From Apiotrichum sp. Y4204 (taxonomy: Eukaryota; Basidiomycota; Tremellomycetes; Trichosporonales; Trichosporonaceae): a stretch of 64,000 nt of DNA. Location: NCBI GenBank assembly GCA_025531455.1, contig JAMYHL010000046.1, positions 1-64,000 of the forward strand, read 5' to 3'. Below, one piece after another: positions 21,135-29,475 of this stretch (its first letter is position 1; each line of letters opens with the position of its first letter). Below the pieces are notes generated by a model. It was given only the letters and a program-made list of their open reading frames with translations. It was not told the DNA's origin and searched no databases. The translations under genes were made by a program, and so were the position numbers.

Positions 21135-21421
21135 TGTCACTGCAGTACCTTGGTGTGCACGGCGCGACCTTAGGACAGTAGCGAATGGTGTAGTTCTAGC
21201 TAGGATGGTATAGACGCGATACATTCGCTACTGTATTCTACATGTACGAATGCTCTCTTTTATACTGTGCGAACACAGACGTTCGCACCATGAAGACTTG
21301 TCCTCCGGCGGCCGCTCCTTAGTCATACTTTCCTCCTATTGGCACGCCTTCGGAGAGCGGATGCCCGCGGTTCGTCCGTCGGAGGCGCTCCTTCGGTAAT
21401 ACTCGGTGCAGGTCCGTGACA
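21135..21421 (-). repeat. 3' LTR (287 bp)
   Basis: It matches 27925-28211 with no differences that I see. Ends are TGTCAC and GTGACA. An internal inverted repeat (ACAGTAGCGAAT at 21175-21186 and its complement at 21223-21234) could fold a stem with a 36-nt loop. Confidence 0.95.
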
Positions 21422-21433
21422 TCCTCCCCCCTC
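21422..21433 (-). other. Polypurine tract
   Basis: On the element's sense strand, a run of purines (GAGGGGGGAGGA) directly precedes the 3' LTR. This is the usual primer for plus-strand DNA synthesis. Confidence 0.8.
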
Positions 21434-21792
21434 AGGCCGGGCCGATGGTCCTTGTTCCACCCGTCGTATGCACGCATACGAGTTGCGAACAAAGGGGTTC
21501 GGGGCGCAGGGGCGCAGCTTGCGCCCCTCGAGCCTGGAACATCGATTGCGTAATCGCCACGTTCGGCGATTGTCATAACACCGGGGACCCCGCATGAGCC
21601 GTCCTCGAGGAAGGTGGCGACGGCGGACACAAGTGTTCTCGCGTGAGAACTGCAATCTTGACATTGTACTTCTCTCCATTCTCGCCGTCCTCTTGCACGC
21701 TCGCGATCGTCTTCGAATTCCTCTTGCGCGTCCCTTCGTTCCTCTACTACTCGTAGATCCGCCTCTTTCGCCGACGCCGAATTGCGCCCTTC

Positions 21793-22698
21793 ATGCCGCC
21801 GAAGAAGAAGTCCGCCCGCAACAGCGGTGGTGCCGAGGAGGAACGCGCTTCGGATTCGGAGTCCCTGCATTCGATTAACTCGAATGACGTCGTTAAGCAG
21901 CCGAAGCAGCTTAAAGCTGCTGCCGAACAGCGTCGCGCCGAGTACCGCTTCGCCAACTTCGCTCGCGCGAAGGCGGTTACCGCGAAGCAGAAGGCCGAGC
22001 TTCTGAAGGACCTGAAGCAGCGCGCCGATTCCGCTCTTCAGGATTCGCGGCGCAAGTTCTTCTTGCAGGTTGAGGAGCTTCTTGGGTCGAATGACGGAGC
22101 CCAGCTTATTGAGGTCGATGGTGAGTGTTCGGGGACTGCGAAGCCTAACATTCTAGACAATTGTACCAACTGCAAGGACGGTTCGTGCGTCGTAGTCGCG
22201 CGTCCCCTTACCGAGGCCGAGGTCGTCGACTACAGTGAGAACGACTCCCTCGAACTCGGTGGTTACGTCGAGAGCCTTGATCTTCGCGTGATTTCGCCTT
22301 GTCTCCGGTGCATCAAGAGCTCCATCGGGTGCTCCATTCGGGCGTCCTCGTATCGTCGTCGCGGCACCGTTGCCCTGAGTCCGGCCCAGTGGAGCGCTGC
22401 TCAAGAGTTCGCGAACGCGTCTGCTCGGGCGATTAAGGGGCTTTACAATCTTGTCCCGAAGAGCCAGGTGGATGCTGCGAAGGCTATAACTCGCGAGTAC
22501 CGTTTGGCTGCTGGCCGTTATCAGGAGGTGGGTGTTCGGGCGTCCGGGGGGCTAACGTTCTAGGTCCTCGGAGAGCGTGTCGTCGAGAAGAAGACCAAGA
22601 AGCGTGCCGCTCGGAGCCCTTCTCCCCTTCCCAAAGGCGTGGATGACCTGCTCGGACTCATTCAGCTCGGCCAGCCGTCGCAGAAGAAGCGCCGCTAG
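21793..22698 (+). CDS. Antisense spliced gene inside the retrotransposon: Cys-rich, basic protein of unknown function
   Basis: On the strand opposite to gag-pol, between its stop and the 3' LTR, three exons (21793-22120, 22157-22527, 22564-22698) give 277 residues. Each intron is 36 bp with GT...CTAAC...AG. The first could be read through in frame, but the second ends in an in-frame TAG, and splicing it adds a 45-residue basic tail ending QKKRR. The N-terminus is MPPKKKSAR, so both ends look like nuclear signals. The middle has paired cysteines (CTNCKDGSC, then CLRCIKSSIGC), a possible zinc-binding cluster. A helical charged stretch (about residues 30-100) may be a coiled coil. I do not recognise a family. 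A cargo, regulator or nucleic-acid-binding role is only a guess. Confidence 0.65.
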
Positions 22699-22921
22699 GC
22701 GATCGTTCTCTGCCGGTAGTCTCGAAAAAGACCGGCCGTGGTTCCGCAGCGATAGTCCCGGACCACGTAAACCATTATACGATTCGCCCGAGGGTTAATT
22801 CCGGGCCCCGAATAGCAGTGTTCGCCATTTTGTAGAGTACTGTGTATAATTATCGCATGTATGGGTATGGTCGTGTATTCGTGGTATATTCGAGTCAGTT
22901 CGTCACCCGCAAGAGAGACTT

Positions 22922-25900
22922 CTAGTTGCCGGAGCGGCGAGGGCGGAGGCGCGAAGGCGGTGCCTCCGATTGCTCCGGAAGGATGGGCTCGAGAACCCAT
23001 CCTTTCCATCCGGGAGCCGTACGTGGCTTGCCCTTTGAGCGAACTCGAGGTTCTACCTTGTCCCGGATAGAGGCCCAATGCGGGTTCGAACACATTGTGT
23101 TCTCGGTTTCCCAGCTGAATTCGGTGCCGCCTGGTCCTTCCCAGCGCACGCGGAACTGCTTCTGATCGCGTACCGTACGCCTTTGTACGACAGCCGCTGG
23201 GACTTTCGTCGTGTCAGCGAAGCCAGCCTCCTGCGGTCCTTCTTCCGGCTGCCCGGACGCCTCGTTCGAGTCGGCGCGGCCGTGGTACGGTTTAAGGAGC
23301 GAGACGTGAAACGTGTCGTGCGCGCGGGCTCCGGTCGGCAGGTCGAGTCGGTACGTCACCGGGTTGATAACCTTCGTGATCCGGTAAGGGCCCGCGAAGC
23401 GGTCGGATAGTTTCTTCGAAGGTTGTAGCACCTTCAGGTTCTTCGTGCGGAGTAACACTCGATCGTTGACTTCGAAGCTCTGGTCGCGGTGCTTCGCATT
23501 GTAGTGCTTGGCGTACCGTTCCCCTTGCTGTCGCATTGTCGAATGTAACAGTTCGTGGAGCGCCTCTAGGCGCCGCGCATGATCCTTAGCATCGAAGGGT
23601 GCGTCCATGTCTTTGGAGCAGGCATCGAACGCCGTCCTTCGTGGTTCGAACCCGGTGAGCGCCTGTAGAGGGGAGACTCCGGTGGTCGAATGCGCTGTAC
23701 TGTTGTAGCAGAACTCCGCCTTTCGAAGGTGCGCCGTCCAGTTCGACTGGTCGGTGGAGCAATACGTGCGCAAGTACTGCTCCAAGTTTTTGTTCACGCT
23801 CTCTGTCTGGCCGTCCGTCTGCGGGTGGAAGGCTGTGGACATTCGGTGGTCGATCCCTAGGCTTCTAGCAGTCGATTGCCAGTGCAAACTAGCGAACACT
23901 GAGCCCCGATCCGTTACTAAGGTGGACGGGAGTCCCCAGCGCGTATACACATGTTCGAGGAACAGGAACGACCATCCTTCGGCTGATAGGGTAGTGGTGG
24001 TCGGGACAAAGATCGCCATCTTCGTGAATCGATCCACTACCACCAAGATCGAATTGTAGCCGTCCGAGATCGGTAGCGGGCCAATGAAGTCTGCGGACAG
24101 GTGCTGGCAAGGTCGTAACGCCAAGGGAAGAGGGCGGAGAAGGCCATTCGGCTTCCCGGGCGGTATCTTTGTCTTCTGGCAGCGGGTGCACGAGCGCACA
24201 TATTCGGTGACCTCGTGGCTCATGTTCGGCCACCAGAAGCGGACTTCTATGGATCGAAGTGTCCTGTTCGCGCCTGGGTGTCCGAACGCGGGGTCGTCAT
24301 GGTAGGCCCGGATCACCGATGGGCGGGCTTCGGGGCCGACGAAGAGCTGTTCGGCTCTGAACCATAGGCCGTTCAGGGATCGAAGGCCGTGTTTCGCACG
24401 GGTCTGTTCGTCGGGCTCGCTCGCTAGGTTCAGAGTCGCGAGCAGCGAGTCCGCAACCATCGTTGTCGTGTTTTCGACATGACGGAGTTCGCAGCGGGGC
24501 TTGCTGAGTTCTTGCTTCGAAAGCCATGGTCCGACAACGTTGAACGGGTTGAGCTCCGCCGAAAGGGTTGTAGCCGTTGTGTCCGAAGGCTGATGATCGG
24601 GCCGTCGGGATAGGGCGTCCGGTTTCGTACTGATCTTTCCGGGCCGGTAGATGATTTCGTAGACGAATTCGCTCATGAATTCTAACCAGCGCGCTTGGCG
24701 GCGCGTAAGGATCTTAGTCGTCGAGTAGAACTCTAGGCTTCGGTGGTCCGTATATACCTTGATCGGCTCTTGCGTACCCTCCAGGTAGTGTCGCCATGTT
24801 CGAAAGGCGTGTACGATTGCGAGATACTCTTTATCGTGCGTCGGATAGTTGAGTTCGGCGGGTACCATCTTCCTTGACGCGAACGCCACTGGAAGCCAGC
24901 CGCGCTCATCCTTCTGGCTGAGGATCGCTCCGATCGCGTAGTCGGACGCGTCGGTTTCGACCATCGTAGGGTCTTCGGGTTTGTAGTGGCGAACAACCTG
25001 GTTCGAGGCCATGATCTTCTTTACTCCGGCCCAGGCTGCCCGGATCCCGGGGGTGCAGACGAAGGTTCGCTTGTCGCCCTTGGTGGCTTCGATGAGCGGA
25101 ATCGTTGCCTTCGTAAAGCCGGGAACTAGTGTCCGGTAGAAGTTTACCAGTCCCAGAAAGGATTGGACATCTCTGACGGATTTCGGCAAGGGCCATTCTT
25201 GGATGGCTCGAACCTTGTCTTCGTCCATCGAAACGCCTTCCGGTCTGATATCGTATCCCAGGAACTGTACTCGATCAGTGAAGAACTCGCACTTCTCTCC
25301 TTTGGCGTAGAGCTTATTGTCGCGGAGTCGTTTGAGGACTTCGCGGCACGTATTCACGTGTTCGCGTCGCGAATACGTGAAGACTAGGATGTCGTCCAAG
25401 TATACGATCACACTGGTATCGAGCATGTCTCGAAAGATGTCGTTCATTAGGTGTTGGAAGGTAGCCGGTGCATTCGTCAAACCGAATGGCATGACTAGGT
25501 ATTCGAACAGGCCGAATCGGGTGCGAAAGGCTGTCTTCCACTCATCCCCCTCCTTGATGCGTACGAGGTTGTACGCCCCTCGGAGATCAATCTTCGAGTA
25601 AAACTTCTTTCCTTCGAGCTTGTCGATCAGGTCCCGGATCAAGGGGATCGGATACCGGTTCTTGACTGTGATCGCGTTGAGGCGCCTGTAGTCTACGCAG
25701 AGTCGAAGGGAGCCGTCCTTCTTTTTAACGAAGAGGATCGGGGCCGCGGCCGGCGAGGTCGACGGTCGAATGAAACCCTTCGCTAGGTGTTCGTCCAAGT
25801 ACTCGCGCAGGGCGGTTTGCTCGGTAACTGACAGCGAATACAGCGGTCCGAAGGTGGTTTGCGCGCCCTCTAGCAGCCGAATAGAGTGATCGAAACGCCC

Positions 25901-27895
25901 GTGTTCGGGGAGCTTATCGGCTTCCTTCTTGGAGAACACGTCCTCGAAGTCCGCGAACTCAGGGGGGATCGTTGTGGCTTCGAGGATCTCTTGCTTGAGT
26001 TCGGCTCTCGAAACACGGAGTTCGGGCGGGTAGCGGGGACGCATGGTACGGGCTTTCCAATCGATGTCCGGGTTGATTTTTTCTAGGAACGGAAGTCCCA
26101 GAATAATCTCCGGAGCCTTGCCTTCGAGAATCTCGAAGGCTCCCTCGTAAGGGTGAAATCCTTCGCCGAAATTGACCGTGATTCTGGTGTGTCGGTCGAG
26201 AGGTGCCTCGGCCGCCGTAGCGAGACGTACGTTCTCCGGAGACGCCTTGTTCGTCACCCGGAGGTTGGTTTTCTGTACCATTTGGGGCGTTACGAAGTTG
26301 CGGTTCGCGCCGCAGTCGATAAACGCACGAGTTTGGAAGAGTTCGCCCTTGTCACCGCGGAATTCGATCGGGATCGTGAACATGGGTGGCGTTGGGTGGT
26401 CTTCTTTGTGCGAAGTCGTGGGTTCGATGTGCGCGTAAGCGCAACGGGGGCGCGATCCTCCGTCCTCGATATCGATTGCCGTGGCTTCGAGTTCGGATTC
26501 GGAGTCGAACAGGATGGGGTCGTCCTCCCGGGGGAGGTCACCCTCCGAGTCCGAATCCATGTATTCTTCTACGCGGGCCATAGCAATTCGAGGTGCGGGG
26601 GGCGCCGCTCGGTTGGGGTTGTTACGGCAGTTCGCCCAGCGGTGGTCTCCTGATCCGCAGCCGAGACACTTGCCTTCGGCACGCCACTTCTCCTTCTGGG
26701 CGAACGAAGGTCGCCCGGAAGAAGGGTGCCTTCCGGAAGTCGGACGCTGCTGTCCGCCGTGGGGACGGGCATCCTTCGGCTGGGAGGTTGTCCTCGTAGT
26801 GTCGAACTGGCGGGTTCGACCCTGCCCTTGGTGCTCCGTTCGGATCTCTCGGAGTCGCTGTTCGATGGCGGTCGCTGCCGAAGCCAATGCCTTCGGCTTT
26901 TCGTAGACGCGCCCCTGTTTGATCAGCTCGTCCTTCAACTGGTCACGGAGGCCGAGTTCGAACTGGTCGGTAAGCGCCCGTTCGTCCCAGAGCGTATATG
27001 GTGCCCAGGCAATAAACGCCGTGTAGTATTCTTGCACCGAACGCGTGTGCCGAGTCCTTCGAATGTTGTATACGGCCTCGCGTTGCGCGTTCGCAGGGCC
27101 GAATTGTCCAAGGAGTTCGGCCGCGAACGAAGCCCAGTTGTCCCTCCATTCGGGGTTCCCATAAGTGACTTCGGAGTGGTACCATTGTTGAGCCTGGCCC
27201 CGAAGGAAGGTGGACGCCCACACGATCTTGTGGCGATCGTCCACGAAGTGCCAAGGTTGAAGGTCGAACGCCGTCTCTACTTGTCCTAGAAACAGGGCTA
27301 CCTTGTTGGCTTCTCCGTTGAATTCGGAGGGTTTGTTCGGGGCAATCGGTTTGCCGTGGAAGCGATGGTCAGGGTCGACCGTCAGGGTTCGCTCCCTCGA
27401 AGGGAGGCGTTCGGGGGGCGTTTCCCTGAACTCGCTATCGTAACGCCGGGCGCCGTGTTGGCGAAGGCGATCCTCGTGGGGGGGGTCTTCGCGGTTTTCG
27501 TACTCAAGTTTTCGAATTGTAGTTTTCATTGTTTTCTGTTCTCGGGCCATGTCGTCGAGGTTGCCTTGAACTCTCTCGAGTTTGGACAGTACGGCGAACA
27601 TGGCTTCGTGTAAGTCGATGTTGGTTTTCGCTGGTCGTTCGTCGTCTTCGTTGTCGAACAGCTGACTATCTTCCTCTAGGACGCTGTCGTCCTCATCAAG
27701 GTCTTCGTCCTCTCGGAGGCTCTCGTTCGGGGTCGCTCCCTGCGGTCCGGTGGGGGTACTAGGCCCATCCGGATGGGGAAGTTCGGTGGCCTGCCGATCC
27801 TCCATTTCGACTCCTTCGGTCCGAGTACTCGGGCCTTGGGAGCGTGTAACTCTGTCTGTTCGACCGGTCGGAAACCGGTTGTTCGGGAGCGACAT
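22922..27895 (-). CDS. Gag-Pol polyprotein of a Ty3/Gypsy chromovirus
   Basis: One uninterrupted frame of 1,657 residues. In order: an acidic N-terminus and gag-like region; a zinc knuckle CLGCGSGDHRWANC (about 409-423); aspartic protease FIDCGANRNF (about 525); reverse transcriptase with YLDDILVF (about 832); RNase H with ETDASDYAIG (about 985); an integrase H2C2 finger ending CTRCQ (about 1200-1240) and a core with SADFIGP, VTDRGSVF and GQTES as the DDE set (about 1272-1368); then a chromodomain-like FRVRWEGPGGTEFSWE near 1560-1600. Gag and pol are fused with no frameshift, as in Tf1-like elements. The protease box reads DCG rather than the common DSG/DTG. CpG is plentiful, unlike the OTU gene at the window start. 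Confidence 0.95.
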   Translation of the reverse strand: MSLPNNRFPTGRTDRVTRSQGPSTRTEGVEMEDRQATELPHPDGPSTPTGPQGATPNESLREDEDLDEDDSVLEEDSQLFDNEDDERPAKTNIDLHEAMFAVLSKLERVQGNLDDMAREQKTMKTTIRKLEYENREDPPHEDRLRQHGARRYDSEFRETPPERLPSRERTLTVDPDHRFHGKPIAPNKPSEFNGEANKVALFLGQVETAFDLQPWHFVDDRHKIVWASTFLRGQAQQWYHSEVTYGNPEWRDNWASFAAELLGQFGPANAQREAVYNIRRTRHTRSVQEYYTAFIAWAPYTLWDERALTDQFELGLRDQLKDELIKQGRVYEKPKALASAATAIEQRLREIRTEHQGQGRTRQFDTTRTTSQPKDARPHGGQQRPTSGRHPSSGRPSFAQKEKWRAEGKCLGCGSGDHRWANCRNNPNRAAPPAPRIAMARVEEYMDSDSEGDLPREDDPILFDSESELEATAIDIEDGGSRPRCAYAHIEPTTSHKEDHPTPPMFTIPIEFRGDKGELFQTRAFIDCGANRNFVTPQMVQKTNLRVTNKASPENVRLATAAEAPLDRHTRITVNFGEGFHPYEGAFEILEGKAPEIILGLPFLEKINPDIDWKARTMRPRYPPELRVSRAELKQEILEATTIPPEFADFEDVFSKKEADKLPEHGRFDHSIRLLEGAQTTFGPLYSLSVTEQTALREYLDEHLAKGFIRPSTSPAAAPILFVKKKDGSLRLCVDYRRLNAITVKNRYPIPLIRDLIDKLEGKKFYSKIDLRGAYNLVRIKEGDEWKTAFRTRFGLFEYLVMPFGLTNAPATFQHLMNDIFRDMLDTSVIVYLDDILVFTYSRREHVNTCREVLKRLRDNKLYAKGEKCEFFTDRVQFLGYDIRPEGVSMDEDKVRAIQEWPLPKSVRDVQSFLGLVNFYRTLVPGFTKATIPLIEATKGDKRTFVCTPGIRAAWAGVKKIMASNQVVRHYKPEDPTMVETDASDYAIGAILSQKDERGWLPVAFASRKMVPAELNYPTHDKEYLAIVHAFRTWRHYLEGTQEPIKVYTDHRSLEFYSTTKILTRRQARWLEFMSEFVYEIIYRPGKISTKPDALSRRPDHQPSDTTATTLSAELNPFNVVGPWLSKQELSKPRCELRHVENTTTMVADSLLATLNLASEPDEQTRAKHGLRSLNGLWFRAEQLFVGPEARPSVIRAYHDDPAFGHPGANRTLRSIEVRFWWPNMSHEVTEYVRSCTRCQKTKIPPGKPNGLLRPLPLALRPCQHLSADFIGPLPISDGYNSILVVVDRFTKMAIFVPTTTTLSAEGWSFLFLEHVYTRWGLPSTLVTDRGSVFASLHWQSTARSLGIDHRMSTAFHPQTDGQTESVNKNLEQYLRTYCSTDQSNWTAHLRKAEFCYNSTAHSTTGVSPLQALTGFEPRRTAFDACSKDMDAPFDAKDHARRLEALHELLHSTMRQQGERYAKHYNAKHRDQSFEVNDRVLLRTKNLKVLQPSKKLSDRFAGPYRITKVINPVTYRLDLPTGARAHDTFHVSLLKPYHGRADSNEASGQPEEGPQEAGFADTTKVPAAVVQRRTVRDQKQFRVRWEGPGGTEFSWETENTMCSNPHWASIRDKVEPRVRSKGKPRTAPGWKGWVLEPILPEQSEAPPSRLRPRRSGN

Positions 27896-27911
27896 CCTAA
27901 GGTGCGATTCT

Positions 27912-27922
27912 CGAATGTATCG
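27912..27922 (-). other. Self-primer binding site
   Basis: Two bases inside the 5' LTR the sense strand reads CGATACATTCG. It is exactly complementary for 11 nt to CGAATGTATCG within the LTR (28017-28007, sense), and the match ends on both sides. Tf1-type elements use the first 11 nt of their own RNA as primer in this way. The site is not a typical tRNA-complementary TGG sequence. Confidence 0.7.
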
Positions 27923-27924
27923 TC

Positions 27925-28211
27925 TGTCACTGCAGTACCTTGGTGTGCACGGCGCGACCTTAGGACAGTAGCGAATGGTGTAGTTCTAGCTAGGATGGTA
28001 TAGACGCGATACATTCGCTACTGTATTCTACATGTACGAATGCTCTCTTTTATACTGTGCGAACACAGACGTTCGCACCATGAAGACTTGTCCTCCGGCG
28101 GCCGCTCCTTAGTCATACTTTCCTCCTATTGGCACGCCTTCGGAGAGCGGATGCCCGCGGTTCGTCCGTCGGAGGCGCTCCTTCGGTAATACTCGGTGCA
28201 GGTCCGTGACA
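27925..28211 (-). repeat. 5' LTR (287 bp) with promoter
   Basis: The LTR acting as promoter for gag-pol. It matches the copy at 21135-21421 with no differences that I see. It contains a TATAAAAG box and the predicted RNA start. Confidence 0.95.
28017..28054 (-). promoter_or_regulatory. LTR core promoter: TATA box and predicted RNA start
   Basis: On the sense strand TATAAAAGAG begins at 28054. The 11-nt segment complementary to the primer site begins at 28017, 37 nt downstream. If priming is Tf1-like, 28017 is the RNA 5' end. The spacing fits a normal TATA-to-start distance. Confidence 0.6.
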
Positions 28212-28216
28212 ATCTT
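28212..28216. repeat. Target-site duplication, right copy (ATCTT)
   Basis: Identical to 21130-21134 and directly adjoining the LTR end. Confidence 0.9.
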
Positions 28217-29475
28217 CATGATCGCTCGGTCTCAGCCTCGCACACAACCTCGGTCTCCCTTCCCGACTTCGCCGGGGCCTCGAGCAAGCCGCCGCCGCCA
28301 TGTCTATCGCCACTGTGATTGATCCACCACGCCATCCCCTTGATCGCTGCGCCCTCGGGCCCTCTGCACATGATGCTATCACACATGTCACCGTTGGGAA
28401 CTTTCCAGCTCGAAGATGCCGCGTTTGGGCCATGCAGTTGATTCTCCTTCCCATGTCGTTAGGGCGCAGCAATGCACAACGTCACACTAGAACTGAAAGG
28501 AAAAACGTTGCGCTCGTGGAGCCGTGGACCAAGCTGGACCAAAGCTGCATCCAGCGGATGTCCCCTTGTCCTGCTCCGACAGGAAAGAGCAAGAATCAGC
28601 CACAGGGCCACAGTTGTTCCCCACGATCTGGCGGCGCTGTGGTCATGTTTCAGTAAGATGCAGAATCCAGTGGCCGGTAACCTTGTAGTCCGCCGTGCAA
28701 CAAGAGGAGTCTCAGTCTCACTTCCGACGCCAAAGAGAATGTCGATCCCGGTAATGAGATCAATGAGAGGCAGCACTCATCAAGCTAAGTCTCAGCCTGC
28801 AGGCTCACAACGCTTCTTTGGAGGCCGGCCCACTCAGCCCATCAGTTCCGGGGATGCAAGTACCACACAAGGACCATCACCAGGTTGTACACCGAATCTC
28901 AGCTGCAAGAGGTGCACTAGGAGGGGCTTTTGAACGCTTTCATAGCGGATGAGCACGCCAAATCATCGAGACCACAGTGACTGTAGATTCCCCTGCCTTT
29001 CCCACACCCGATCCTACCACACAAACACAATCTACTCTGCCCACCATCACTTCACTGTCGCTTCTCAGGATCAGATCGGACTTGCAGATCTACCGGCCCC
29101 CGGCCTCCTACATCAACGTTAGTGACGTGTCGCGCCTGAGTGGTGTGCCTGTGGACGATTCCCCACACTCTTTTTGACAAGCTGCGCCGCCGACATCACC
29201 AGAGTGCTGTCGGCCACTAGAACGTATGTAGGGATTCAACCACCCAACCTACTCACCACTACAGAGGTCACAACCACGACCGCTCTTTACTGCAACAAAC
29301 TTTTATTCTCTGAAGTATTCCGGAACCGACTTCTTCGAACACCACAAACACACAGAGTGGTCCACAGTGAGTGACAAGTACTGAAGCCGTCAGAAGTTGT
29401 CTTCCGTCCGAAGCGTCGCAACGTCCTTCTTGGTTTCCACTGTTGACAGCACAGTTACACGTTTGGTTGCCCAAG
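28217..29475. other. Upstream region of gtb3, right half of the split intergenic region
   Basis: No gene supported. It contains the gtb3 promoter region, C/A-rich near 28990-29040. The retrotransposon lies directly upstream and could change gtb3 expression. Confidence 0.5.

Larger units (their letters stand above)
21135..28211 (-). mobile_element. Complete Ty3/Gypsy LTR retrotransposon (chromovirus) inserted in the GAG locus
   Basis: The 7,077-bp element lies on the minus strand: 5' LTR 27925-28211, primer site 27912-27922, gag-pol 27895-22922, antisense gene 21793-22698, polypurine tract 21422-21433, 3' LTR 21135-21421. The LTRs show no differences by eye, start and end with TGTCAC...GTGACA, and are flanked by ATCTT on both sides. 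The single long frame with all catalytic domains shows no break. These points indicate a recent and possibly active copy. It splits the region between uge3 and gtb3, ending about 1.26 kb before the gtb3 start. Confidence 0.95.
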
